From positions 21,490 through 85,489 of the forward strand of contig CBDCVV010000001.1 in assembly GCA_965223235.1 (NCBI GenBank): DNA of 64,000 bases, in the 5' to 3' direction. A program made the position numbers and the translations under genes. This document shows positions 25,237 through 34,737 of this stretch, in pieces; the stretch's first letter is position 1; each line of letters opens with the position of its first letter. Source of the DNA: UBA2589 sp965223235 (GTDB lineage: Bacteria; Gemmatimonadota; Gemmatimonadetes; Longimicrobiales; Gaopeijiaceae). Under the pieces are notes generated by a model, which saw only the letters and a program-made list of their open reading frames with translations, had not been told where the DNA came from and did not search any database.

Positions 25237-27887
25237 GTCGCGGCGAAGGTCGCCTCTTCCGTCTCTTCCTACGCCTGCTCCCGAGCGACTTCCGAGATCG
25301 CTTTTCGAGGGAGATGGCGGAGACGTTCTCGGCCAGGCGCGGCGAAGCTCGAATAAAGGGTCCGGCTGCCGTGCTCTGGCTGTGGGCGAGGACCTCCATG
25401 GATCTGGTACGGACCGCCGCGATCGAATGGGGAAGGGTCGCAACGGCCGGCGATCTTCGCGCGGATGTATCGCTTGCCGTACGCAGCCTGTCGCGAGCCC
25501 CGCTGTTTACTCTTCTCGCGGGCGCCACGATCGCGCTCGGGATCGGTGCCAACACCGCGGTGTTCAGCGTGGTGAACGCGGTGCTCCTCCGCCCTCTTCC
25601 GGTCGAGAGTCCCGACGAGCTGGTCCGGATCTATTCGAAGAACGACGCAGTCGGGGAGCGCGAATACTACCTCAGCCCAAGCAACTTCCTCGAGCTGCGT
25701 CGAACGAGTCGCACACTCGATGACGTGGCGGCCTGGGTGGCGAGTGAGAGCACGATCCTGGTTGGCCCTGAAGAGGAACCGACCCGAGCTTCAATTCTGG
25801 CGGTCACGTGGAATCTCCCCGAGCTCCTCGGAGTCGAGCCTCTGCTCGGCCGCAATTTCGCGGAGACGGATGACGATCCTGATGCCCCGGGCGGCGTCCT
25901 TCTCCCCTGGGGTACGTGGCAGCGCCTATTCGGAGGTCCTTCGACGCTGACCTCCGCGTCGATCCGATTCCTGGGCGGAGAGGCCCCGGTTCTCGGCGTG
26001 CTCCCACCCGGCTTTGACGACGTCGTCCCCGAAGCCGACGTCGTGGTCATCCTTAGTGGCTTGTCTCAAGACCCCGCACGTGACGATCGATGGCTAAGCG
26101 CAGTGGCCCGCACCGCCCCGGAGGTCGCTCCCGACGCGGTCACCTCCGAGCTCGACGCCTTGGCCGCTTCCTTCGCTGACGCCAACCCGGCGGCGAATCA
26201 GGGTTGGGGCTATGAAGTCGACTCCGTGGAAAGTGTCGTGCTGGGAGAAGCGAAGCCCGCGTTGCTGATCCTCTTGGGCGCAGCCGGCCTGGTACTGCTC
26301 ATCGCGTGTGCCAACGTCGCCAACCTCATGCTCAGTCGGGCAGAGGCACGGGAGCGCGACATCACGCTCCGTGCCGCGCTGGGCGCCTCCCGCGGAAGAA
26401 TCGGACGACTCCTGATCACTGAAGCGGTGCTCCTCTCTACCATGGGCGCTGCGCTCGGAGTCGCTCTCGGACACTTCGGAGTGGGTGCGCTGACCGCCAT
26501 TGGATCCGCTGAAGTGCCCCGGCTCGACCAGGTGACTCTCGACGGTCGTGTCTTGGGCTTCACGACACTCCTGACCGTAGCTACGGGGATCCTCTTCGGC
26601 TTGGCACCGGCAGCTCGCTTGGCTCGGGTGCAGCCGGCCGCAGTGCTTCGCGAGAGTGCGCGCGGCTCGTCTGGTGGAGCTGCTCGTGAGCGGGTGCGGA
26701 GCGCATTCGTCGTGGGTCAGCTCGCCCTCTCGGTGCTGCTCGTCGTCTCTTCGGGACTTCTGGTCCGAAACTTCGCCGAGATGTTGCGGACGGAGACGGG
26801 TTTCGAACGCGCCAACGTTCTCACCGCCGAGGTGTCCCTCAACGCTGGGTACCCCACGTACGACGATGTGCGAGAACTCTATATACAGCTGGCAGACAGG
26901 AGTCGCTCGCTCACGGGGGTAGCCGCTGCCGGGTTGTCGACCAGCTTTCCATTCTCGACGAACCACGACTACCGGGTGCCAATGCAAGTGCGCGGCCGCC
27001 CCGCCCTCGACGTCTCTCAACGGCCGCGCGCCGTGAACCGGATGATCGACGAGGGATTCCTTCCGGCACTCGGTATCGAAGTACTTCAGGGACGCAACTT
27101 TACCGCGCTGGACGACGGGGATGCAGAAGGAGTCGCGATCATCAATGAAGCGGCAGCCCGTACGTTTTTCGGTGGCGAGGACCCGATCGGCTCGTTCTTC
27201 GTGGGTACGGCTGGGCCCTTCGGGCCTTTGGGCGAGATCCAGAAGAGCGAGGTGCGCGTCGTCGGAGTCGTGCGCGATGTCCGCTTCGACGGTCTCACGG
27301 ATCCCGCCGAGCCCACGGTCTACTTCCCTATGCGGCAAGCCCCGTTCAGGCGAATGAACCTCACCCTCCGGACGTCGAACGACGCCAGCACGGTACTCGC
27401 GGCACTCAGACGAGAGGTCGGCGTACTCGATCCGTCGCTGCCTCTTTCGGACATGACCACCGTCGAGCAACTCATCGATCGCTCCGTGGCACAGGAGCGC
27501 TTCAGTTCGACGCTCCTGTCGGTCTTCGCCTTCCTCGCACTCGCCCTCGCTTCGGTCGGGATCTACGGAGTCCTCAGCCACACTGTGGCGCGACGGGTCA
27601 ACGAGATCGGGATCCGCCGCGCACTGGGTGCCAACGCAGACGGCGTCGCCCGGCTCGTGCTCGGAAAGACGATCCGCCTCACCGCCATGGGCATCGGGGC
27701 CGGCCTTCTCGCCGCGCTCGCCGCAGGCCGCCTTCTCCAAAGCCAGCTTCACACGGTCGACCCACGGGACCCCTTGATTCTGGGCGGTGTCGCCGTGGCC
27801 CTTGCGACCATCGCATTTCTCGCGAGTGTGGCGCCCCTACTCCGAGCGCTCGCGGTCGACCCCGCGGCCGCCCTCCGCACCGACTAA
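25233..27887 (+). CDS. ADOP-type MacB-like ABC transporter permease
   Basis: An 884-aa full-length ADOP protein. The N-terminal extension of about 85 residues (FRLFLRLLPSDFRDRFSREMAETF) is typical of PadR-linked members. It is followed by helix 1 with LAGATIALGIGANTAVFSVVNAVLLRPLP, a MacB periplasmic core, and two FtsX blocks (LMLSRAEARERDITLRAALGASRGRIGRLL at about 365-395 and VARRVNEIGIRRALGANADGVARLVLG near the C-terminus). It is co-transcribed with, and presumably repressed by, PadR. No ATPase is adjacent. The 3' end converges on the bicupin gene with a 9-base gap. Confidence 0.92.
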   Translation: MSRGEGRLFRLFLRLLPSDFRDRFSREMAETFSARRGEARIKGPAAVLWLWARTSMDLVRTAAIEWGRVATAGDLRADVSLAVRSLSRAPLFTLLAGATIALGIGANTAVFSVVNAVLLRPLPVESPDELVRIYSKNDAVGEREYYLSPSNFLELRRTSRTLDDVAAWVASESTILVGPEEEPTRASILAVTWNLPELLGVEPLLGRNFAETDDDPDAPGGVLLPWGTWQRLFGGPSTLTSASIRFLGGEAPVLGVLPPGFDDVVPEADVVVILSGLSQDPARDDRWLSAVARTAPEVAPDAVTSELDALAASFADANPAANQGWGYEVDSVESVVLGEAKPALLILLGAAGLVLLIACANVANLMLSRAEARERDITLRAALGASRGRIGRLLITEAVLLSTMGAALGVALGHFGVGALTAIGSAEVPRLDQVTLDGRVLGFTTLLTVATGILFGLAPAARLARVQPAAVLRESARGSSGGAARERVRSAFVVGQLALSVLLVVSSGLLVRNFAEMLRTETGFERANVLTAEVSLNAGYPTYDDVRELYIQLADRSRSLTGVAAAGLSTSFPFSTNHDYRVPMQVRGRPALDVSQRPRAVNRMIDEGFLPALGIEVLQGRNFTALDDGDAEGVAIINEAAARTFFGGEDPIGSFFVGTAGPFGPLGEIQKSEVRVVGVVRDVRFDGLTDPAEPTVYFPMRQAPFRRMNLTLRTSNDASTVLAALRREVGVLDPSLPLSDMTTVEQLIDRSVAQERFSSTLLSVFAFLALALASVGIYGVLSHTVARRVNEIGIRRALGANADGVARLVLGKTIRLTAMGIGAGLLAALAAGRLLQSQLHTVDPRDPLILGGVAVALATIAFLASVAPLLRALAVDPAAALRTD

Positions 27888-27896
27888 GGCACGTTC

Positions 27897-28655
27897 TCAG
27901 CTCGCCCAGATCACGAGGACGTCTAGGTCGTCGGAGACTCGGCGGAAGCGGTGGCGAACCTCCGCCCCGATCAGCGTGATCGTCCCGGGGGCGACTTCAG
28001 CTCCACCCTCACCCACATCGAAGCGACCACCGCCACCCAAGATCGTCTTGAACTCCGGGAAGTCGTGACTGAGGACTCGGTCATCGATCCCTCCCTTGGG
28101 GAGTTGGTACAAACCGATACTCAGGTCCGCTCCCTCGAAGAGCTGTGTCCAAACGTTCTCTTCGGGGAGCGGTGCACCTGCCAACTCCTCTTCGGTAAAG
28201 AGTCGGATCGCCGGATCTCCTTCAAAGGGGACTACGCGGCGAAACATCACCGCGATACGTAGCTCCGAGGATGTCGCGCGCACTAAGTGGTCCACCTCTC
28301 CGCGCACGAAGACGATCGACCCCGGGCCCAGCTCGATCTCAGAAGAGTCCCTTGTGAGCATCCCTTCCCCAGAGAGGACCTGATATACGGCACTCTCTCG
28401 CCAAGAGACCTCCGGCGACGATACTCCTCCACTTCGATGAAGTAGACCGAGTCGGAAGATCGAATCCGCGTGTACCTCGACGAAGGTCCCGCCGTCCTGA
28501 GTCGCGATCGCATCGAGTTCGCTCTCGGAGTAGGCGAGCCATCCGACGTCGTCCAGCGGACCTCCGTCATCTCCGGGCCCAGCGGGAGAAGAGGAGCAAC
28601 CGGCGATACCGATCACAGCGACGACGGTGGAGAGATGCCTGATGACGTCCACCAT
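27897..28655 (-). CDS. bicupin lipoprotein
   Basis: The ATG at 28655 follows AGGAGG closely and gives a lipoprotein signal (VVAVIGIAGC); an in-frame ATG at 28670 is an alternative. Two cupin barrels are visible: YQVLSGEGMLTRDSSEIELGPGSIVFVRGEVDHLVRA and FKTILGGGGRFDVGEGGAEVAPGTITLIGAEVRHRFRR. Each cupin motif 2 keeps a single His, while motif 1 His residues are mostly replaced, so metal binding is doubtful. It may be a ligand-binding or non-catalytic cupin exposed in the periplasm. The intergenic region to the divergent acetamidase gene is about 170 bases. Confidence 0.7.
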   Translation of the reverse strand: MVDVIRHLSTVVAVIGIAGCSSSPAGPGDDGGPLDDVGWLAYSESELDAIATQDGGTFVEVHADSIFRLGLLHRSGGVSSPEVSWRESAVYQVLSGEGMLTRDSSEIELGPGSIVFVRGEVDHLVRATSSELRIAVMFRRVVPFEGDPAIRLFTEEELAGAPLPEENVWTQLFEGADLSIGLYQLPKGGIDDRVLSHDFPEFKTILGGGGRFDVGEGGAEVAPGTITLIGAEVRHRFRRVSDDLDVLVIWAS

Positions 28656-28824
28656 CTTCCTCCTCTGCATGACCGCGACCTTGGACGCTCACCTAGAGAT
28701 TCCATGGTAGAACCTGTGGGATGACGCGGAGGTTTCGAAAGAAGCGTCGTCCGGCATAGCGGGCTCCCCGCCCGGTCACTACCGTGCGTGCGTTCACCGC
28801 ACGCTCCCGGACTCGAATCAGCAC
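28656..28824. promoter_or_regulatory. divergent intergenic region, bicupin / acetamidase
   Basis: This 169-base gap between divergent genes presumably holds both promoters. No specific motif was recognised. Confidence 0.3.
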
Positions 28825-29871
28825 ATGCCCCTTCCCCGTCGCCCACACTCCAGCCGCAACACCCCTCTGGTGGCACTAATCGCACTGGCCGCCTGCTCCG
28901 GCCCACAAGACGCCACTCTTAGCTCGACTTCCGGCGAGGGTACGCCCACGGCCTCGATCCCGGAGCCGGATCTCGTGCTCACCGACGACCAAACCCATAA
29001 CCGCTGGAGTGCGACCATTCCTCCGGTCGCGACCGTGAACTCTGGGGCGGTCGTGGAGGTCATGACCAAAGAGGCATCGGATGGGCAGTTTGATGTGAAC
29101 TCGGACGCCTCGGCCGTGGCGTCGCTCGACTTCGATCCGATCCACCCTTTGACGGGTCCGGTGGCGGTCTCCGGTGCCCAACCGGGTGATGTGCTCGCGG
29201 TGACGCTGCTGGACATCGAAGTCGCGGACTGGGGTTGGGCTGCTATCGCTCCAGGCTTCGGCTTCTTGGCCGATCGCTTCTCGGAGCCGTACTACAAAGG
29301 CTTCCAGATCCCGCCGGGCGCCACAGAGATCCGATTCAACGACAAGATCTCGATTCCGCTCGCGCCCTTCCCGGGCGTCATGGGGGTCGCACCCGCGACC
29401 GATTCGCTCCTTTCCACCATTCCGCCTCGGGCGAACGGTGGGAACATGGACAACCGGCACATCGGTGTCGGGACGACGGTGTACTTCCCTGTCTTCGTCG
29501 AGGGTGCACACTTCTCGATCGGGGACACGCACGCGGCTCAAGGAGACGGCGAAGTATCGGGCACTGCGATCGAAGCGGCGATGAGAATCCGGTATCGCAT
29601 CGAGGTCGTGGAGGGCGCCCGTCCGATTCCAGAACCTCAGTACGAGACCGATGAGTACTACGCCGTGACCGCCTACGCGACGACTCTGGACGAGGCCGCT
29701 AGGAAAGCAACGACGTACATGATCGACTACCTCGTCTCGGAGCACGGGCTCACCGCCGAAGATGCGTACGTCCTCAGCTCTTTGGCCGCCGACTTGAAGA
29801 TCTCCGAGGTAGTCGATGTGCCCCACGTGCTCGTCTCGATGCACATTCCAAAGGCTGTGCTCGGGATCTAG
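28825..29871 (+). CDS. acetamidase/formamidase-family lipoprotein
   Basis: A 348-aa protein with a lipoprotein signal (VALIALAAC). It carries family blocks: THNRWSATIPPVATVNSGAVVEVMTKEASDGQ at the N-terminus, GPVAVSGAQPGDVLAVTLLDIE, then GGNMDNRHIGVGTTVYFPVFVEGAHFSIGDTHAAQGDGEVSGTAIE, which holds the metal-binding DTHAAQGDGE motif, and a C-terminal SLAADLKISEVVDVPHVLVS. The family hydrolyses formamide, acetamide or related short amides. Its placement outside the cytoplasm is unusual compared with AmdA/FmdA, which are cytosolic. The substrate is unknown. Confidence 0.85.
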   Translation: MPLPRRPHSSRNTPLVALIALAACSGPQDATLSSTSGEGTPTASIPEPDLVLTDDQTHNRWSATIPPVATVNSGAVVEVMTKEASDGQFDVNSDASAVASLDFDPIHPLTGPVAVSGAQPGDVLAVTLLDIEVADWGWAAIAPGFGFLADRFSEPYYKGFQIPPGATEIRFNDKISIPLAPFPGVMGVAPATDSLLSTIPPRANGGNMDNRHIGVGTTVYFPVFVEGAHFSIGDTHAAQGDGEVSGTAIEAAMRIRYRIEVVEGARPIPEPQYETDEYYAVTAYATTLDEAARKATTYMIDYLVSEHGLTAEDAYVLSSLAADLKISEVVDVPHVLVSMHIPKAVLGI

Positions 29872-29876
29872 ATCGA

Positions 29877-30446
29877 CTACCGCCCGACTCGGTCCGAGCG
29901 AGCACGCTGGATCGTCGTCGACTTCCGGAAGTCTCGCAGCGCTCGGTCGAAGTCGTCGCCACCCACACGCTCCAAGACGATCTCGAGGTCGGTATAGTTC
30001 GCCCCGTACACGGCCACGAAATCTCTTAGGGCCGCAGGTGTGTGGGTGATCCCGGACCGAGACAAATGCCGCCCGAGCTTTGCGGCGTCTTGGTCGGTCC
30101 GAAAGAAGTCGACTCGCCACGGGGCGAGGATGATCCGCCCCACCCACTCCGGGACATGGCTAGCTACGAGCAACCGGTGCCCCGCATGGAGGAGCCGGGC
30201 GACGCGGAGGAGTTCAAACGGTCCGTGAATCTCGTCGACCAGCACCAACTCTTCTCGGGGCTCGACCCGATGCCAGTCGATCGGGGCCGGTCCGATCCGC
30301 GACACGGGCGTCGAGTCGAAATCCGGATGTCGCTCGACCAGAAGTCGGAGATAGCTGGACTTCCCACTCCCGCTCACCCCTGTAAAAACCAGTGCGTCGA
30401 ATCCGGCCAGGGATCGATCTAGAAGCCGTAAGTAGTCGTCCAACAT
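29877..30446 (-). CDS. small P-loop NTPase of unknown role
   Basis: A 189-aa protein with Walker A GVSGSGKS at 23-30 and Walker B ELVLVDE at about 66-72. The rest has an AAA-like order: sensor-type segment HRLLVASHVPEW, then a helical C-terminus with arginines (RDFRKSTTIQRARSDR). It lacks ABC signature and helicase motifs and is much shorter than a full AAA protein. It is 9 bases downstream of the membrane protein at 30455-31570, on the same strand, so the two probably form a functional pair. Function is not recognised. Confidence 0.6.
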   Translation of the reverse strand: MLDDYLRLLDRSLAGFDALVFTGVSGSGKSSYLRLLVERHPDFDSTPVSRIGPAPIDWHRVEPREELVLVDEIHGPFELLRVARLLHAGHRLLVASHVPEWVGRIILAPWRVDFFRTDQDAAKLGRHLSRSGITHTPAALRDFVAVYGANYTDLEIVLERVGGDDFDRALRDFRKSTTIQRARSDRVGR

Positions 30447-30454
30447 CGTCGGCC

Positions 30455-31570
30455 TCAGCTCGGGAGAAAGTCCGCGTACTCTAGGGAGTCGACATCTCCC
30501 TTCAGCTCTTGGTCCACATACTCTGGATGGAGCAGCTGAATCTCCCAGTGGACCGCAATGCCGTGCGAAGATCCGACCTCGAACGGAGGATACAGGTCGG
30601 TGAACATCTGGGTGAAGTCGACCGAGCCCAACACATCTCCGAGCGCACTCCCCGCCGGCACCCGTTCGAGGTGCTGTTCATGTAAGAGCACTCCCCGGAT
30701 CGGTTCTCGGAAGGAAACGGTTCGCTCATCCGTTCCAGAGCCGCGCCGGTACTGCCCCAACTCGAGATTGCACGCGACCACCCGCACCGTCACGTCGTTC
30801 AAATCGACGCGCGGGCGCCCGGCGACGAGTTCCGCCAACGAATACGAGACCCCCGGGCGGATCACCGGCATCTGAGCTCGAAAGTGAAAGCTCATATAGC
30901 GACGCAACTGGCGCCGAATGGCAAGCCAGACCGCGAGCCCCACCCCTCCACTTCCCACTAGCGCCGCAACGAAGGGAGAATTCGACTCTCCATCCGAGTT
31001 GTATCGAGAGTAAAACCACGTCGCTCCCTCCCCGACGAACTGGTCGTGGAGGCCTACGAGCATGTTCACTACGATCACGACCGCGCCTACGACGCCGAGG
31101 GCGATCGTCCATCCACGGGCGCTCACCGGAATCGCTTGGAGGTTCTTGAAGAAGTCGAACACGTCCTCCGGCTCGATCAACGTCTGGGCATGTGTCGAGA
31201 CTTCAGGCTTCACTCCGATCGCGAGCTCCTGCTCTTCCGTGATCTTCGTGTCGAAGAGGATCGCGTCATCGATCACCAACTTCATAACCAGCTTCGAGTC
31301 GATCATCGAGCCTGAGTACGAATAGGCGCGAATCGTAGACCTCGGCACGCGGATCTCCTCCGCGATCGACGACAGTCTGAGGTGCCGCTCGAACAGCTCG
31401 GTACTTGCGTTCACCGCCCGGCTGTCGTGCACGTCGACTGCGGCCCGAAGGGAGAAGATGGCATCGAGACCAGCCAAGGCCGGGTCATCCACCTCGACTC
31501 GACAGATCACATCCCCATCCGTGGGGCCGTCACCATCCGTCGTCAGAGAGAGTGAGACGCGTGAATCCAT
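30455..31570 (-). CDS. membrane protein of unknown function, partner of P-loop NTPase
   Basis: The frame opens at 31657, but the ATG at 31570 starts the credible protein (371 aa). Residues of about 1-130 are beta-rich and soluble (CRVEVDDPALAGLDAIFSL), loosely arrestin/SpoOM-like. Two membrane helices follow (about 155-175 and 203-220), separated by a short loop. The C-terminal half is again beta-rich (YSLAELVAGRPRVDLNDVTVRVVACNLELG). Neither half matches a family I can name. The divergent PadR/ADOP operon lies upstream and shares the palindromic operator region. Confidence 0.55.
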   Translation of the reverse strand: MDSRVSLSLTTDGDGPTDGDVICRVEVDDPALAGLDAIFSLRAAVDVHDSRAVNASTELFERHLRLSSIAEEIRVPRSTIRAYSYSGSMIDSKLVMKLVIDDAILFDTKITEEQELAIGVKPEVSTHAQTLIEPEDVFDFFKNLQAIPVSARGWTIALGVVGAVVIVVNMLVGLHDQFVGEGATWFYSRYNSDGESNSPFVAALVGSGGVGLAVWLAIRRQLRRYMSFHFRAQMPVIRPGVSYSLAELVAGRPRVDLNDVTVRVVACNLELGQYRRGSGTDERTVSFREPIRGVLLHEQHLERVPAGSALGDVLGSVDFTQMFTDLYPPFEVGSSHGIAVHWEIQLLHPEYVDQELKGDVDSLEYADFLPS

Positions 31571-31688
31571 GGGCTCGCAGAAGGAGGGACTCGCTGACCC
31601 GAGACAACCGATCGGAAAGGTGCGCCCGTGGCAACGTGCGAGCACCCGAAGCCACATCCCGTTCGCGCTCCAGAAGCGTCACGGCTCT

Positions 31689-31705
31689 TGTCAACTTTGT
31701 TGACA
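31689..31705 (+). promoter_or_regulatory. palindromic operator copy 1 (PadR/ADOP operon)
   Basis: TGTCAAC-TTT-GTTGACA, a perfect 7-base dyad with a 3-base spacer. It lies between divergent genes, 48 bases before the PadR start, and is very probably a PadR binding site. It contains an internal TTGACA that could serve as a -35 box. Confidence 0.75.
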
Positions 31706-31713
31706 TATCATAT

Positions 31714-31730
31714 TGTCAACTTAGTTGACA
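31714..31730 (+). promoter_or_regulatory. palindromic operator copy 2 (PadR/ADOP operon)
   Basis: TGTCAAC-TTA-GTTGACA. This is the same 7-base dyad as the first copy, with centres 25 bases apart. The flanking bases extend this copy to 8-base arms. Two tandem dyads suggest cooperative binding by two PadR dimers. Confidence 0.75.
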
Positions 31731-31752
31731 AACTGAATGGGAGGTGGTCGGG

Positions 31753-32082
31753 ATGAGCGAGCGGGACTTCCTGGGTGAGCTCGAGGAGATCGTACTCCTC
31801 GCCGCCCTCCGACTCGGGAATGAGGCTTATGGCGCTTCGATTCTCCGAGAGCTCGACGAACAGGCGGGACGGGACGTCCCCCGCGGTTCGATCTATGTGA
31901 CGCTGGAACGGCTGGCCAGCAAAGGCTTCTTGGAGATGTCCGCCGGTGACGCGACCGCAGGGCGACGTGGGCGTCCCCGTCGAATGGTGCGGGTGACTGC
32001 GGACGGTGTGGCGGCAGTCCGGAGAACCCATGCCGTACGCGATCGTCTCCGAGACGGTCTCGATGGGGTGCTGCAATCATGA
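31753..32082 (+). CDS. PadR-family transcriptional regulator
   Basis: The ATG at 31753 with GGGAGG upstream gives 109 aa; an in-frame GTG at 31744 is less likely. The winged-helix has DFLGELEEIVLLAALRLGNEAYGASILRELDEQ, PRGSIYVTLERLASKGFLEM as recognition helix, and RRGRPRRMVRVTADGVAAV as wing. It is coupled to the downstream ADOP permease through an ATGA overlap. The two TGTCAAC/GTTGACA dyads upstream are the natural candidates for its operators. Confidence 0.92.
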   Translation: MSERDFLGELEEIVLLAALRLGNEAYGASILRELDEQAGRDVPRGSIYVTLERLASKGFLEMSAGDATAGRRGRPRRMVRVTADGVAAVRRTHAVRDRLRDGLDGVLQS

Positions 32083-34737
32083 GGCCCCCGCGTTGGGCCG
32101 AGTGGCTCCTCGAGCGCGCACTTCCCAAGGGGATCGCAGGGTCCGCGATCCTCGGGGACATGGCCGAGGAGTTCGAGTCTCGGTGCGAGGCGTTCGGGGC
32201 GAGGCAGGCTCGTCGCTGGTACGTACGTCAGACGCTGGGTGTGGTGCTGCGCGCTAGGCCTCTAAGGGCGGCAGGGCTCCCGAACCGGGAGCCGTCGGGT
32301 CCCGGGCACTTCGTGGACACCCTTCGTGGAGCCATTCGCTCGCTCCGGCGGGCGCCCGCGTTCACCGCTGCGACGTGCACCGTTCTCGCACTGGGGATCG
32401 CATCGACGACAGCCGTCTTCAGCATCGTCGACACCGTCCTACTCAGGCCACTGCCCTACAACGAGAGTGATCGACTCGTGTCGGTGCTCTCGTCTACCTC
32501 CGACATCGAGATCCCGCTCGTCTCAGAGCCCGAGTTTCACGATCTGCAGAATCAGATCCAAAGCTTTGCAGCCGTCGGTGTTCATCAATGGGAAGGAGCC
32601 GCATTCGATGTCGGCGATGAACCGCAACGCATCGCCGTCGTGCGTGCGTCGGCGTCCTTGTACGATGTCTTAGGCGTGGCCCCTGTCTTTGGACGCTGGT
32701 TCGGCCCTGACGATGATCGACCGGGATCGGACCCGACTCTGGTGCTCTCGAACGGTCTGTGGATGACCGCATTCGGTGGGTCGCCCAACGCCATCGGGGC
32801 GGTCGCGATCGTCAACGACGTCCCCCACCAGGTCATTGGCGTCATGCCGCCGGGATTCAACTTCCCCGTAGAGGGAGCTCAGGCGTGGGCTCCGCTACGA
32901 CTCGATCCCGCAGACCCGTTCGCTCGGAACAACCAGTACCTGAGGGCGACGGCTCGCCTGAGAGGAGACGTGTCGCTCGCCTCCGCAACCGCGGAAGTCG
33001 AGGCATTGGCTGCAGCGAGCCTGAGGGCACACCCGGAGTTCTACGCGGACCGCTTCGACCTCCGGATCGCCCCCCTCAAAGAGCAGATCGTAGGCACTGC
33101 CCGCGGCCCTCTCCTACTCCTCCTCGGGGCGGTCGGCATGCTCCTCCTGGTCTCGGCGACCAATGCCGCGGGACTCTTCCTGGCTCGAGGCGAGGATCGA
33201 CGTACCGAGCTCGCCGTGCGAGCAGCCCTCGGCGCACCGAGGCGCACGATCGCGGCACAGCTCCTCGCCGAGAGTGTCTTGGTAGCGCTTCTCGCGGGTG
33301 TCGTAGGGCTCGTCTTCGCGAACTGGGTCGTGGCTGGGTTGGGCGCGGCAGGTGCGCCTGAGATCCCGCGACTTTCCGAGGTCGCCGTCGATCGCAGGAT
33401 CGCGCTCTTCGGAATCAGCGTGGCGCTCCTCACCGGTCTCGTCTTCGGCCTCCTCCCGGCGGTGCAAGCAGGACGAGGGGATGTCCGCGCGGCACTCGCG
33501 GCATCTGGTCGAGGTCGCTTGGGGAGTCGGAGCTCGGCACGATTCAAGCGAGGACTCATCGTCGGCCAACTCGCCCTCGCGTCCTTCCTGGTGTTGGGCT
33601 CGACCCTCATGTTCCGCAGCCTCGGCGCTCTCCGAACCACAGATCTGGGCTTTGACCCCAGTGGCACGTTGGTCATTCCACTCGAACCGACAAACGCGGC
33701 CCTGGAGCGCGATGAGGCTGCCGTTCGCTTCTACGCCGCGCTAGGAGAGCAGGTCGCGGCTCTGCCTACGGTCACAGCGGTTGGCGTGGCTCGTCGAGTC
33801 CCGCTCGTCAACGGGCACGATCGCTTCTCACTTCAGATCGAAGGTCGAGAGGCGGGTACGGTAGCCGAAGCACCCGTAGCCGGTATCCAGTGGGCATCGC
33901 ACGGGTACTTCGACGCTGCCCGCATCGCCCTCCTGCAGGGTCGCGCCCTCACCGCTCAAGACCACGCGACCAACCCCCTCGTCACGGTCATCAACGAGCA
34001 GTTGGCGGCCGAGCTGTGGCCAAACGGTGACGCACTCGGCGCCCGAGTGCGCATGTGGCCCGAGGGTTCACCGTGGATGGAGGTCGTCGGTGTCGTGGCC
34101 GACGTGCGGAGCGCCGGCCCCGCAGAGTCCTGCGCCCGTCCATGGTTGTATGTACCGCATGCCCAAGGCTTCCTGAGCGGGTATATCTCGCCCGAACGAC
34201 ATGGCGCTCTTCGTTCGAAGCACCGGAGACCCGGCCGCGTTGGCCGACCCGATCCGCACATTGATCCGTGAAGTCGGTCCTGCGATCCCCATCGGGACGG
34301 TCAGAACCGGCGAGGAGCTCATGCGAAGAGCGGTGGCGAGAGACCGCTTCGTCGTCCGCCTCCTTAGCGCTTTCTCACTCGCCGCACTCCTCCTCGGAGC
34401 GGTGGGCGTATACGGGGTCATTTTCCAGACTGTCCGGTCACGGACCCGCGAGACTGGACTCCGGGTGGCGATGGGCGCGGACCGTGGCCAGATCGCGCGC
34501 GGCGTCCTCTTGGACGGACTCCGGGTCGCCATGATGGGTGGAGCGATCGGCTTGGTGGGCGGGCTAGCGCTTTCACTGCAGCTCAGCAAATCCATCCTCC
34601 ACGTCAGCGCCCTCGATCCCGTCTCCTACCTAATCGTGCTCCCGACCCTGTGCGTGATCGTGTTGCTCGCGTCGTGGATACCGGCGAGGCATGCCGCCCG
34701 CATCGATCCCGTGCGCGCTCTTCAGCAGGGGTCGTAG
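32079..34737 (+). pseudogene. ADOP-type MacB-like permease gene, frameshifted near the 3' end
   Basis: The frame 32079-34271 encodes residues 1 to about 705 of an ADOP permease (N-terminal extension, MacB core, first FtsX block LFLARGEDRRTELAVRAALGAPRRTIAAQL). After GYISPE it turns into Arg-rich nonsense. The +1 frame from about 34195 continues the family sequence (MALFVRSTGDPAALADPI, then FtsX block 2 ending ARHAARIDPVRALQQGS) to 34737. Dropping one base near 34194 (CCCGAAC to CCCAAC) restores about 885 aa, the same length as the 25233 copy. It is either a sequence error or a recent inactivation. It follows PadR directly (ATGA). Confidence 0.85.

Noticed and set aside
26094..27752. A 552-aa minus-strand frame opposite the ADOP permease
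   Set aside because: Antisense to a well-supported permease gene. The His/Glu/Arg-rich composition has no domain pattern.
28876..30147. A 423-aa minus-strand frame opposite the acetamidase
   Set aside because: Antisense to the acetamidase gene and without family features.
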